From the NCBI GenBank assembly GCA_910588625.1, contig CAJUQN010000004.1, positions 1-64,000 on the forward strand: 64,000 bases of DNA, written 5' to 3'. This document shows positions 43,114 through 51,504 of the stretch, piece after piece (position 1 is the first letter of the stretch; every line of letters starts with the position of its first letter). Source of the DNA: an uncultured Oscillospiraceae bacterium. Lineage in GTDB: Bacteria > Bacillota > Clostridia > Oscillospirales > Oscillospiraceae. The translations under genes and the position numbers were made by a program. Under the pieces are notes generated by a model. The model worked only from the letters and a program-made list of their open reading frames with translations, made no database searches and was not told the origin of the DNA.

Positions 43114-44390
43114 GTCCGATCCTCCTTCTCCTCGACCTCACAGTACAAGGCGCCGTCGGATACCAGTACCTCCAACCGGTCCCCCGGCTGGGTCTGGGTA
43201 ATAGACGACACCACATTCTCCCCTGCCCGGACGATGGCATAGCCTCGTCCCAGCACCTTTAACGGGCTCAGAGCGTCCAGACCAGCCGCCAGGCGGCCCA
43301 GCTGGCCCCGCTCCTTGGATAGCCTCGCCTTCAACGCCAGTGGGAGCCGTCCCTTTTGGGCGTTCAGCGCCTGCCGCCCCTGCTCTATCTCGTTTCTCAG
43401 CGCTAGGCTCATACGTCGCCGCAAATCGTCCAACAGCAGCCGCCTGTCCTGAATAGGGGCCTTGACGCTTGTCAGCACGCGGCTATTTTTCAACCGATCC
43501 AGCTCCCGTCTGGCTCCGCCCAGACGGGCTTGCAGCGCCCTGCCCAGCCGCCCGGACAGCTGGGCCAGCCGCGCCTGCTCTTCCACCTGGTCCGGGACGG
43601 CCAGCTCCGCTCCGTTAGAGGGCGTGGCCGCCCGCACGTCCGCCACATAGTCGGCGATGGTCACGTCCGGCTCGTGGCCCACGGCGGAGATTACCGGGAT
43701 GTTGGACAGGTAGATGGCCCGGGCCACGACCTCCTCGTTGAAGGCCCAAAGGTCCTCCTTGGAGCCGCCGCCCCGCCCCGTAATGATAAGGTCGATATCC
43801 GACCGGTTATTGACTCGGTGGACAGCGGTAGCTATCTCCCCTGCCGCCTCCTGGCCCTGGACCCGGACAGGGACCACCAGCACCTCCGCCAGCGGCCACC
43901 GGGCCCCTAAAATGCGCAGCATATCCCGTACTGCCGCCCCTGCCGGGGAGGTCACCAGGGCAATTTTTTTCGGATATTTGGGTAAGGGCTGCTTATTTTC
44001 CTGAGAAAACAGTCCCTCCGCCTCCAGGCGGCGGCGCAGGCGCTCGAACGCCTCGTCCAGCGCCCCCCGGCCGTCCTGGAGCAACTCGGTGCAGTAGAGC
44101 TGATACTGCCCGTCCCTCGGAAATACGGATACACGGCCAAAGGCTACGGCCCGCATTCCGTTGGCGGGGCGGAATCTCAGCCGGACTGCGTCCCCCCGAA
44201 ACATGACGCACCGCAGGGAGCTCTGCTCGTCCTTCAACGAAAAGTAATGGTGCCCCGACGGATAGCACTTATAGTTGGAAATCTCTCCCCGCACCAATAG
44301 GCTGGTGAGCATAGGGTCCTCATCCATTAATGACTTCACATAACCATTGACCTGAGATACAGTATAGACAGGAAAATTTTCGATATTCAC
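43104..44390 (-). CDS. xseA: Exodeoxyribonuclease VII large subunit
   Basis: A 428-residue nuclease that degrades single-stranded DNA into oligonucleotides. N-terminal OB fold (YTVSQVNGYVKSLMD...LLVRGEISNYK), catalytic core (LVTSPAGAAVRDML, IITGRGGGSKEDLWAFN, ISAVGHEPDVTIADYVAD) and a C-terminal coiled coil. The GTG at 44390 overlaps the TsaD-like stop (GTGA) and aligns with the family N-terminus; an ATG much further up is inside the other gene. Confidence 0.95.
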   Translation of the reverse strand: MNIENFPVYTVSQVNGYVKSLMDEDPMLTSLLVRGEISNYKCYPSGHHYFSLKDEQSSLRCVMFRGDAVRLRFRPANGMRAVAFGRVSVFPRDGQYQLYCTELLQDGRGALDEAFERLRRRLEAEGLFSQENKQPLPKYPKKIALVTSPAGAAVRDMLRILGARWPLAEVLVVPVRVQGQEAAGEIATAVHRVNNRSDIDLIITGRGGGSKEDLWAFNEEVVARAIYLSNIPVISAVGHEPDVTIADYVADVRAATPSNGAELAVPDQVEEQARLAQLSGRLGRALQARLGGARRELDRLKNSRVLTSVKAPIQDRRLLLDDLRRRMSLALRNEIEQGRQALNAQKGRLPLALKARLSKERGQLGRLAAGLDALSPLKVLGRGYAIVRAGENVVSSITQTQPGDRLEVLVSDGALYCEVEEKEDRTWQ

Positions 44391-45331
44391 CCCTGCACCC
44401 CCCGTTCCAGCGCCCGATGGGTGAGGATGGCCACACCAAGGGCGTTGTCGGTGGCATACTGGGGTTGGGCAAATACTGCGCCACAGATGCGCTCCATCCC
44501 GTCTCGGATTTGCCGGTTGGAAGACACCCCCCCGGAACACAGCACCGGAAGCCCCGGCCAGCGCTTCTGTGCCTCCTGCGTAGCCCGCAGAAGCACATTC
44601 ATAATGGTGTCGATGGTAAACCGGGCGATGTTGGCAGGCTTTTCCCCCCGCTCCGCCAGCCCCTTCACCTTGTTCTCCATACCGGAAAGGGAGAAGTTCA
44701 GGTCGTTCAGCTTCACCCGGAAAAAACTGATATCGTCCGCCTCGGGATACAGCGCGTCCAGCGCCTTCCCCGCCGGAAAGGACAGACCCAGCAGCACCCC
44801 GGCCCGGTCCACCAACTGACCCGCGGCGATGTCACTGGTACCGCCGATGACCTCCGCCCGGACGGTGTGGCCCTCTGGTTCCACCCGCAAAAGCTCTGTG
44901 GTGCCGCCGGACAGGTGCCAGGCCAGATGGGGCTTATCCATCAAATCCTCCCGGCCAGCGGACCAGGCCGCGGCGGCCACGTGCCCCTGCTGGTGGGAAC
45001 AGGGATAGAAGGGCACTCCCAGCGCCGCCGCCAGGGTACGCCCCTCCCCCTCGCCCACCAGGAAGCAGGGCATATAGGACCCCTCCACCTCCCTAGGCTG
45101 TGTGGAGGCGCCCACGGCGGCAATTTGATCGATGGCTCCATCGGCTCGGAGCTGTTCCACCATCAGGTGCAGCCGCTTTACGTGCTGAAACAGCGCGTCG
45201 CTCTGGCGCAGCCCCAGCGCCCCCTCGGGCACGGTGAGCAGCTTGCCCCGATTTTCCGCCGTTCCATTGCCGAACACGGCGGCGGAGGTGGTATAATTGC
45301 TGGTGTCAAAGCCCAGACACTGTTCACCCAT
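44387..45331 (-). CDS. TsaD/Kae1-family paralogue
   Basis: A 314-residue ASKHA-fold protein related to TsaD, the subunit making t6A in ANN-decoding tRNA. The metal-binding HxxxH is SHQQGH (TsaD has HMEGH), with LSGGTTELL, LSFSLSGMENK-like NFSLSGMENKVK and CSGGVSSNRQIRD and the late Asp in ATDNALG. It is shorter than TsaD (about 340) and differs in the signature, so it is probably the clostridial Kae1-like paralogue and not the housekeeping TsaD. It occupies the slot between nusB and xseA where folD often sits. ATG 45331 lies 8 nt after GGAG. Confidence 0.82.
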   Translation of the reverse strand: MGEQCLGFDTSNYTTSAAVFGNGTAENRGKLLTVPEGALGLRQSDALFQHVKRLHLMVEQLRADGAIDQIAAVGASTQPREVEGSYMPCFLVGEGEGRTLAAALGVPFYPCSHQQGHVAAAAWSAGREDLMDKPHLAWHLSGGTTELLRVEPEGHTVRAEVIGGTSDIAAGQLVDRAGVLLGLSFPAGKALDALYPEADDISFFRVKLNDLNFSLSGMENKVKGLAERGEKPANIARFTIDTIMNVLLRATQEAQKRWPGLPVLCSGGVSSNRQIRDGMERICGAVFAQPQYATDNALGVAILTHRALERGVQG

Positions 45332-45336
45332 GCCCT

Positions 45337-45792
45337 TCACTCCTGCTCTGGCAGCTCCGAGCGCACGAAAGAGCCCAAAATGCCGTTGACGAACTTGACC
45401 ACGTCGTCGTCTAGGTACTTCTTGGCGATCTCTACTGCCTCGTTGATGGACACCTTATTGGGGATGTCCGGCATATACAGAATTTCATACATAGTCACCC
45501 GCATGATGGCGGAGGCCACCCGGTCAATGCGGGAGAACCGCCAGCCCTTGGCGTACTTCTCGATGTAGCCGTCCAGCTCAGCCCCGTGGCCGCCAACGCC
45601 CAGCACCAGCTTGGTGATGTAGTCCAATTCCCCGTTGCCAGGGAATTCGACGTACATTGGCTCGACCTTGGCACGTTGGGCAAAGGACTCCTCGGTCAGC
45701 TCCCGTTCCAAAAGCTGCTGGGCCCGTTCGTCGGAAAAGGCCAGCTCAAAGGCGAAGTGGACGGCGATCTCCCGGGCGGTGCTTCTGTTCAT
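45337..45792 (-). CDS. nusB: Transcription antitermination factor NusB
   Basis: A 151-residue helical protein that binds boxA RNA with S10 during rRNA transcription. N-terminal STAREIAVHFAFELAF and C-terminal ARIMR-like AIMRVTMYEILYMPDIPNKVSINEAVEIAKKY are typical. GGGAGAGGAGGAGTTTCC precedes the ATG. First gene of the nusB-recN-HAD operon. Confidence 0.95.
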   Translation of the reverse strand: MNRSTAREIAVHFAFELAFSDERAQQLLERELTEESFAQRAKVEPMYVEFPGNGELDYITKLVLGVGGHGAELDGYIEKYAKGWRFSRIDRVASAIMRVTMYEILYMPDIPNKVSINEAVEIAKKYLDDDVVKFVNGILGSFVRSELPEQE

Positions 45793-45873
45793 GGAAACTC
45801 CTCCTCTCCCGGCGGGTCCGCCGCCGGCACTCTCTTAGGGGGGTCATAATAACCCATTTTGCATATTCACCTT

Positions 45874-45902
45874 ATTATACACGAATACTGAAAAAAAAGA
45901 AA
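45874..45902 (-). promoter_or_regulatory. Possible promoter of the nusB operon
   Basis: A perfect TATAAT (45879-45874) lies 17 nt from a poor -35, TTTCTT (45902-45897). It is between the upstream terminator and nusB. Confidence 0.5.
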
Positions 45903-45935
45903 CCCCTTTTTCCATCAAAAAGAGGAGAATAACAG

Positions 45936-45967
45936 GAAAAAGAGCCGGGAGCTTTACCCCCGGCTCT
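45936..45967 (-). terminator. Terminator of the spoIIIA-asp23 operon
   Basis: AGAGCCGGG pairs with CCCGGCTCT (45941-45967) and is followed by TTTTCC on the minus strand. Confidence 0.88.
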
Positions 45968-45982
45968 GATCAAACTGCCCAT

Positions 45983-46351
45983 TTACTTCTGGAAGCTGAC
46001 TCCCACCACGGTGACGTTGACCTGGGAGACCTCCAGCCCGCTGGTGTTCTCCACGGCGCTGAACACCGCCTCCTGCACCGCCTTAGCCACCTCAGTAACC
46101 ACGTAGCCGTAACGCACCAGGATGGGCAAATCCACGGTCACCCGCTCGTCCTCCACCTCCAGACGCACACCCTTGGTCAGGGCCTTGCGGTTGGCGGTGG
46201 CGGCGCCCTCGCTGCTCAGGCCGGACCCCAGAGAGCTGACGCCCTCCACATCCACAGCCGCCGCCGCGGCAATGATGGTTAAAACCTCCTCGGAAATACT
46301 GACGCTGCCCAGCTCGCTCTCGTGGGAGATATATTCCCTGCCTTCGGCCAT
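45983..46351 (-). CDS. Asp23/Gls24 family protein (YqhY-like)
   Basis: A 122-residue Asp23 domain protein (VSISEEVLTIIAAAAAVDVEGVSSLG, VDLPILVRYGYVVTEVAKAVQEAV). The YqhY member in Bacillus is tied to acetyl-CoA carboxylase control and sits between accC and nusB; here acc genes are absent and it follows spoIIIAH by 79 nt. Cytosolic. Exact role uncertain. Confidence 0.92.
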   Translation of the reverse strand: MAEGREYISHESELGSVSISEEVLTIIAAAAAVDVEGVSSLGSGLSSEGAATANRKALTKGVRLEVEDERVTVDLPILVRYGYVVTEVAKAVQEAVFSAVENTSGLEVSQVNVTVVGVSFQK

Positions 46352-46430
46352 GTCGCCTCACGCTCCTTTACCAATGCTGAGGCTATTATACCACCCTGTC
46401 CATCAAATTACAATCTTTATTTTCTCTGGT

Positions 46431-47048
46431 TCAGGGTTCGGTTTCGATGACCTTGATCTTATCGGCGGAAAGGCCGGTCTCCTCCTTAACGATCTCCATG
46501 ATCTTGGTCACGTCGTTTTCACTCAGGCCATTCTCCGTGGATGACACCACCACGCTGGCGCTGTTATCGTTGATGAAGCATACGCAGTCGCCGTAGCCCT
46601 TGGCGGTGACCAGGTTTTCCACCTGAGCCTCGGACATGGTCAGGTCCGCCATCGCCTGGATGGAGGCGTTGGCCTCGTCAATGATGTCCTGCTGGGCCCC
46701 GGCGTCAGCCGCCGCCTGCTGGAGAAGTTGAAGGGCGCTGTCCCGGGCCTGCTGGCGGTTCAGCCGGGCAGAGGCAAAATAGCCGGTGCTCTCCCCTGCT
46801 GCGCTGGGGGAAGCGCTGGGATCGGCAGAGGGCTGGGCGCTGGACTGGGCATCCCCCGCCGTCTTTCCGTCTCCGGTCTGCTTGTCATCCTTGCCGTTGA
46901 CCAACGCTGCCTGGCCCAGCAGCTTGCCGCCACCCTGGCTGTCCGCTCCCGCCGTGGTCTCCCGGCCATAGGACCAGTTTAAGTACACCGCCGCGCCGAC
47001 AAACAGCACGATGGCCACCACAACCGCATTCCTTTTCCACACACTCAT
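46431..47048 (-). CDS. spoIIIAH: Stage III sporulation protein AH
   Basis: A 205-residue single-pass protein: N-terminal anchor (AVVVAIVLFVGAAVYLNWSYG), a low-complexity Gln/Ser/Pro linker (about 40-95), and a C-terminal EscJ/YscJ-like ring domain (DIIDEANASIQAMADLTMSEAQVENLVTAKGYGD). In Bacillus it binds forespore SpoIIQ to form the feeding-tube channel. No spoIIQ is in the window. GGAGGACGGAACA precedes the ATG. The gap to spoIIIAG (162 nt) is the longest in the operon. Confidence 0.92.
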   Translation of the reverse strand: MSVWKRNAVVVAIVLFVGAAVYLNWSYGRETTAGADSQGGGKLLGQAALVNGKDDKQTGDGKTAGDAQSSAQPSADPSASPSAAGESTGYFASARLNRQQARDSALQLLQQAAADAGAQQDIIDEANASIQAMADLTMSEAQVENLVTAKGYGDCVCFINDNSASVVVSSTENGLSENDVTKIMEIVKEETGLSADKIKVIETEP

Positions 47049-47210
47049 TGTTCCGTCCTCCTAATTTTCAATGTTGGGGGCCTCATCCCCTGTGTTGTCA
47101 CGCTTCACCTGTTGGCAATGCGGCTCTAAGCTCTCCGACTCCGCAAATCGTCCTGCGCCGCCTTCAGCGGCTTCCGGCCAATCTGCTCCGCTCCGATCTT
47201 AGCCCGCTGC

Positions 47211-47741
47211 TTACGACGGTTCAGCGCTTCCCTTGCATATCGTGATCCGGTCCGCTCCCAGGCCCGTCAGCGCCGCTACTGCCTGGGTCAGCAATAAGCG
47301 CACCTCCGCCTGGTCTCCTCCCTGGCTTACCACCACCGCGCCCTGGAACGTCGGACCACGCTGGACACGGACCACCGCCTCCTGACCCGAGCCGGTGTTG
47401 ATAACCACCGTTTTCTCCTCCACGCTGTTCCCCCGCTCGGTGACGGAGGTGGAGCGGTCGGTCAAGGGCACCTGTTCCATGCCGCTTTTTACGGTGAGGG
47501 TCACCGTCACCTTTCCGGCCCCCTCCACCTGGGACAGGGTCTGCGAAAGTTTTTCTTCCAATGCGGCCAGGTCGAAATCCTGGGCAGCGCTGTCCGGCAG
47601 GGTCCCTCTTAACTGCTCCTCTCCTTCCGCAGGCCATAGCAGTAGCACCAGCCCCACGATCAGGATGAGCAATACATATTTGTACTTGTCCAGCAGCTTC
47701 CAAATTTGTTCCGTTTTTGGCAATTTCCATTGGGACTTCAT
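47211..47741 (-). CDS. spoIIIAG: Stage III sporulation protein AG
   Basis: A 176-residue mother-cell membrane protein: one helix near 22-42 (YVLLILIVGLVLLLWP) and a ring-building domain (LEEKLSQTLSQVEGAGKVTVTLTVKSG, GAVVVSQGGDQAEVRLLLTQAVAALTGLGADRITI). It forms a large ring of the SpoIIIA-SpoIIQ channel. ATG 47741 overlaps the spoIIIAF stop (ATGA); a longer upstream reading is spurious. Confidence 0.94.
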   Translation of the reverse strand: MKSQWKLPKTEQIWKLLDKYKYVLLILIVGLVLLLWPAEGEEQLRGTLPDSAAQDFDLAALEEKLSQTLSQVEGAGKVTVTLTVKSGMEQVPLTDRSTSVTERGNSVEEKTVVINTGSGQEAVVRVQRGPTFQGAVVVSQGGDQAEVRLLLTQAVAALTGLGADRITICKGSAEPS

Positions 47742-48232
47742 GACTGTATCTCCTCGTAATACTGACGCTGGGCGGGTATGCCCAACTCCTCCTCCAGCAG
47801 CCACTCCAGCTGAGCGCGCTGCTCCTGTGTCCATGCACCTTGGGCGGTGACCTCCCAGGGGCAGGGCACGCCGTCCTCATCATATCTGTAGGTCACCTCC
47901 GCCGCACATTCAAAGCCAAGCTCTCTCGCCTTGTCCATAACATATGCGGCGGTTTCCTCCTCTATGATACTCAAATAAAACTGGTCGCTCCGCTCTTCCA
48001 GCTCCAGTTCATAACCCTTGGTTTTGTTTCGCCAGCCCTCGACAGCCTGGGTCAGAGCGGAACCGTCCAGCACGCGCACCACCGGCCCCACCGCCGCCAG
48101 CAGGAGGGCCAGGCCCCCTGCCAGCCTGCACACCTTTTTTGCGCTCCCTTCCGGAGCCAGAGTTTCCGCCAGCGCCAGCACCAGCGCCGCCGCCGTCACC
48201 CCCAGCAGCCACTGCCGCACCAGCCCCATCAT
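47738..48232 (-). CDS. spoIIIAF: Stage III sporulation protein AF
   Basis: A 164-residue protein with two N-terminal helices (WLLGVTAAALVLALAETLAP; GLALLLAAVGPVVRVL) and a soluble ring-building-like domain. Overlaps spoIIIAE and spoIIIAG by 4 nt each, so translation is coupled. Confidence 0.92.
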   Translation of the reverse strand: MMGLVRQWLLGVTAAALVLALAETLAPEGSAKKVCRLAGGLALLLAAVGPVVRVLDGSALTQAVEGWRNKTKGYELELEERSDQFYLSIIEEETAAYVMDKARELGFECAAEVTYRYDEDGVPCPWEVTAQGAWTQEQRAQLEWLLEEELGIPAQRQYYEEIQS

Positions 48233-49329
48233 ACGGCGCTCACCGACACGCAGGACACCAGGGCGATGAGCAGGAGGAGGCAGCAGGCCCCCGTCATCCC
48301 CAGCACCAAGCCAAAAGCGGAGCTGAGGCGGTCCACCAAGGTACAGGCCGGACCATTGCCCAGGGCGCAGGCCAGAGCCGCCACCAGCTTATAGGTCAGG
48401 TAGTGCACCGCCAATCTCAGCAGAGGCAACAGACAGATGCCCAGGATGGTCACCATACCGAATACCCCCACCGTCCCCCGGAGGACCCCCGCCGAAGCCA
48501 GCACCGTTTCCGCCGCATCGGACAGGATTCCTCCCACCACCGGCACCGCCCCGGAGATGGCGAATTTTGCCGCCTTTACCGCTACCGCATCCGCCGTCCC
48601 GGCCACCACGCCGCTGGCGGTGAGGTAAGCCACAAAGGCGGTGGTGACGATGGTCAGCACAGTGGTCACAGTCCATTTGAGCAGGTCTGCCATGCGTTTC
48701 AGTTCCTCCCTTCCCAGCGCCGCCTGGGCCACACAGGCGGCGATATAGCCGTACAACAACGGCACCAGCAGGCCGCTGATAAGGTCGATGAGCAGGTTGG
48801 AAAACAGCGCCGCCGCCATCTGCCGGGCCGCCGCGCCCGTGACCGCGCCCGTGGCCGCCGACGCCACCGTCACGGCAGGCAGGAGGACATTGGCAAAGGA
48901 GCTCATTTTCTCGATGGCTCCCGTTCCCATACCCAGGAGGGAGTTTACATCCGCCACCGCCACCGCCGTCACCGCCAGCGTCCCAGCCAGGGACGCTGCC
49001 TTCACACTGCTTTTGCCCAGCTCTCCCGCCGACTCCGCCAGAGCGCAGAACAGCAGAATGACCAGCAGGAGCGCGCCAGACCGGGCCGCGCGGCGGACCA
49101 CGCCGCCCAGCTCTCTCGTACCTGTGTCCACCAGGTTTTCCAGGCCCTCGTCCAGACTGGCGCCGTATTCCGCTTCTCCACCGTTTTCCTCCGCCGCCTG
49201 CTGGAGCTCGTCCACTTCAATCAGCTTCTCCTGCCGCTGAAGCACTTCCTCCCCTGTCAGAGCTCTGACGGGAAGAAATAAAATGGATATGAGCGTCAGG
49301 GCTAAAAAAGCCCCCCATCTTTTATCCAT
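48229..49329 (-). CDS. spoIIIAE: Stage III sporulation protein AE
   Basis: A 366-residue multi-pass membrane protein with a cleavable-looking N-terminus (FLALTLISILFLPVRA) and about eight further hydrophobic segments; conserved ISGAVPVVGGILSDAAETVLASAG. It is the largest membrane core component of the SpoIIIA complex. ATG 49329 with GAGGAG 6 nt upstream is preferred to a longer start inside spoIIIAD. Confidence 0.92.
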   Translation of the reverse strand: MDKRWGAFLALTLISILFLPVRALTGEEVLQRQEKLIEVDELQQAAEENGGEAEYGASLDEGLENLVDTGTRELGGVVRRAARSGALLLVILLFCALAESAGELGKSSVKAASLAGTLAVTAVAVADVNSLLGMGTGAIEKMSSFANVLLPAVTVASAATGAVTGAAARQMAAALFSNLLIDLISGLLVPLLYGYIAACVAQAALGREELKRMADLLKWTVTTVLTIVTTAFVAYLTASGVVAGTADAVAVKAAKFAISGAVPVVGGILSDAAETVLASAGVLRGTVGVFGMVTILGICLLPLLRLAVHYLTYKLVAALACALGNGPACTLVDRLSSAFGLVLGMTGACCLLLLIALVSCVSVSAV

Positions 49330-49339
49330 AGCGCACTCC

Positions 49340-49726
49340 TCACAACAGCTGGATGAGCACATCCAGCACCGCCGACATCAGCGGGAGCGCCGCCGCCAGT
49401 GCAAGGGCTGTGCCGGACAGTTCCACCGCTGAGGCAAGCCCGCCCTCCTGGGCATCTTTGCAGAAATCCGCCGCCAATCGGGTAACAATGGCGATACCCG
49501 TTGTCTTCATCACCGGCTCCACCACTTGGGCGGACAAGCCCCCAGTCTGGGCCAGCTTGTCCGCCAGATTCATCACCGCGGTCAGCGCCCCGGAGCAATA
49601 CAGCACGACCAGGGCGCACGCCCCTACCCCTAGGGCAAAGGCAATTTCCGGCGACTGCTTGCGCACCACCACGGCGCACAGCGCCGCCGTCACCGCCGCC
49701 GCCGCGATCTTGACAATGCCGCTCAC
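49340..49726 (-). CDS. spoIIIAD: Stage III sporulation protein AD
   Basis: A 128-residue membrane protein with four helices, homologous to its neighbour AC (VVEPVMKTTGIAIVTRLAADFCKDA). Overlaps spoIIIAC by 4 nt. Confidence 0.93.
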   Translation of the reverse strand: MSGIVKIAAAAVTAALCAVVVRKQSPEIAFALGVGACALVVLYCSGALTAVMNLADKLAQTGGLSAQVVEPVMKTTGIAIVTRLAADFCKDAQEGGLASAVELSGTALALAAALPLMSAVLDVLIQLL

Positions 49727-49917
49727 AGCCCGAACAGGTCCTTGACCAGGTTGAACAGGTCGTTGATCTGCTGCACCACGATCATCAGCACCACCACCAG
49801 CGCCACCAGGGTGGTCATGGTGGCCATCTCGTCCCGGCCCGACCGGGTTAGTACCTGGTTGAGCACCGACACCAGAATCCCGATGGCCGCAATTTTGAAA
49901 ATCAGGTCCACATCCAT
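49723..49917 (-). CDS. spoIIIAC: Stage III sporulation protein AC
   Basis: A 64-residue, two-helix membrane protein (DVDLIFKIAAIGILVSVLNQVL, VALVVVLMIVVQQINDLF), normal family length. Confidence 0.94.
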   Translation of the reverse strand: MDVDLIFKIAAIGILVSVLNQVLTRSGRDEMATMTTLVALVVVLMIVVQQINDLFNLVKDLFGL

Positions 49918-49936
49918 CGTCCGTCCTCCTATGTAA

Positions 49937-50446
49937 TCAAATCAGTAAAATCGCAAGGAATAATCCCGCCGTCATCCCCAGCACGCCGTACACCCGGCCC
50001 AGCCTCCGGCGGTCGTCCGACGCCTCCCCTTGCAGGCTGCGTAAACTTGCCGCCGCATCCTCCAGGGCTACGCGCTGGCTGTCACCGTCATACCGGCCCA
50101 GCACCAGGCCCAGGCGGTCCAGCAGGGCCTGATCCTCCTCCGTCAGGCGAAGGGGGGCAGCTGACAGGCTATCCCGCCACACCTGTTGGAATGCCTGTCC
50201 ATCTGACTGCTCCACTCTCTGGGCGCTTTGGGCAAAAAATTGCGCCGCCGGACCATGCGCAGCCTTCGCCGCCGCCGCCAGCGCCTGGGGTAACGGAGCC
50301 AGCCGCCACCCAAGCTCCCGCTGGAGTACATCCAGCCCCGCCGCCAACTCACCCAGATCACGGACCCGGCCGTCCAGGCGGGCCACGCCTGCCAAGCCCA
50401 GAGCCCCGCATCCAGCAATGACCAAAAGGGCCCCAAACAAACGCAT
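49937..50446 (-). CDS. spoIIIAB: Stage III sporulation protein AB
   Basis: A 169-residue protein with an N-terminal and a C-terminal helix around a helical GspF-like domain (LGELAAGLDVLQRELGWRLAPLP). ATG 50446 overlaps the spoIIIAA stop (TGATG). Confidence 0.93.
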   Translation of the reverse strand: MRLFGALLVIAGCGALGLAGVARLDGRVRDLGELAAGLDVLQRELGWRLAPLPQALAAAAKAAHGPAAQFFAQSAQRVEQSDGQAFQQVWRDSLSAAPLRLTEEDQALLDRLGLVLGRYDGDSQRVALEDAAASLRSLQGEASDDRRRLGRVYGVLGMTAGLFLAILLI

Positions 50447-51348
50447 CACGGCAAGACCTCCACACGGGCGGACCGGACCGCGCCCCGGAACTCCAGCACC
50501 ACCAAGCGCCGGAACACCCTCGCTGCTAACAGCTCCCGGTAGGCGGGACGGCGGTCCAGATCGTCCACTCCGACGCCGTGGGCGGTGGCGATGAGAGACA
50601 CGCCGCACCCTGCTGCCTCGATAACAGCTCGAGCATCCTCGAGCTGGGTGACTTCGTCCACCGCCGCCACCTGCGGATTCATCCCCCGGATAAGGATGGA
50701 CAGTCCCTCCGCCTTAGCGCAGCCGTCCAGCACATCCGTATGACGGCCCACGTACAATTGAGGGGTTCCCCGCCAAAGGGCGGCGATCTCCCCCCGCTCG
50801 TCGGCCACCGACACGCGGAGGGGCAGTCCTGCCTCCCCGTCGGATAAGGAGCGTACCAGCTCCCGCAAAAGAGTGGTCTTCCCTGCCCCCGGCGGAGCCA
50901 AGATCAATGTACTCAAAAACTGCCCATCCTCCATCAGTCCTGGTAAAAGCGGCTCCGCCAGCCCTGTGACAGGCTTCGCAACCCGAATGGATAGAGACGA
51001 CAGCTCTCGGAGCGTAACGATGCGTCCGTCCTTTTTCACCACCGTGCCGCACAGCCCCACCCGGTGTCCTCCTTTGAGCGCCACAAACCCCTGGCACACC
51101 TTGTCCAGCGCCGTGTGGGCGGAGGACTGGGTGGCGTTCTCAAGTACCTGGCGAAGCTCATCCTCTCCGATGGGCGGGCTGTTGATCTCCGTCTCTCCCT
51201 CCGGCAAAAGGACCGTCATGGGGAACCCCCGGCGGAGGCGGAACTCCTCCAAAGCGTCCAGCTTGTCCGCTTCCAGCGTTTGCAGACCGTCCCGCACCGG
51301 CCTGGGCAGCACTGACGCCGCCTGCTCCCACGGCTTTCTTTTGTCCAT
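50446..51348 (-). CDS. spoIIIAA: Stage III sporulation protein AA, ATPase
   Basis: A 300-residue secretion-type ATPase of the SpoIIIA channel. Walker A APPGAGKTTLL, VADERGEIAA and the ISRGMNP-like ILIRGMNPQVAAVDEVTQ are present. ATG 51348 follows AGGTGAACGGT. First gene of an eight-gene, tightly packed operon in canonical AA-AH order. Confidence 0.95.
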   Translation of the reverse strand: MDKRKPWEQAASVLPRPVRDGLQTLEADKLDALEEFRLRRGFPMTVLLPEGETEINSPPIGEDELRQVLENATQSSAHTALDKVCQGFVALKGGHRVGLCGTVVKKDGRIVTLRELSSLSIRVAKPVTGLAEPLLPGLMEDGQFLSTLILAPPGAGKTTLLRELVRSLSDGEAGLPLRVSVADERGEIAALWRGTPQLYVGRHTDVLDGCAKAEGLSILIRGMNPQVAAVDEVTQLEDARAVIEAAGCGVSLIATAHGVGVDDLDRRPAYRELLAARVFRRLVVLEFRGAVRSARVEVLP

Positions 51349-51376
51349 ACCGTTCACCTGCCTCACTCGTTACCCC

Positions 51377-51406
51377 ATCCTATGAGGGCGTGTCCCACAA
51401 TATTCC
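51377..51406 (-). promoter_or_regulatory. Sigma-E-like promoter of the spoIIIA operon
   Basis: GGAATATT (51406-51399) and CATAGGAT (51384-51377) with 14-nt spacing match the known mother-cell sigma-E consensus (ATATT, 14-15 nt, CATACA-T). It is about 30 nt from the start codon of spoIIIAA, which is a sigma-E gene in Bacillus. Confidence 0.65.
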
Positions 51407-51441
51407 AGTTCCGTCATTTACAAGTTTGAAACAACTTCTTG

Positions 51442-51470
51442 CTGACACAGAAACGCTCTGATGCTATAAT
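51442..51470 (+). promoter_or_regulatory. Sigma-A promoter of the two-component operon
   Basis: CTGACA (51442-51447), 17 nt, then a perfect TATAAT (51465-51470) with upstream TG (extended -10). It drives the response regulator and following genes, divergent from spoIIIAA. Confidence 0.85.
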
Positions 51471-51504
51471 TGTGACAGCTTCAACACAAGTGGAGGAGTG
51501 CTCT

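Noticed and set aside
47049..47210. Possible small gene between spoIIIAG and spoIIIAH
   Set aside because: No start with a ribosome site or sensible reading frame; it looks like a spacer with minor hairpins.
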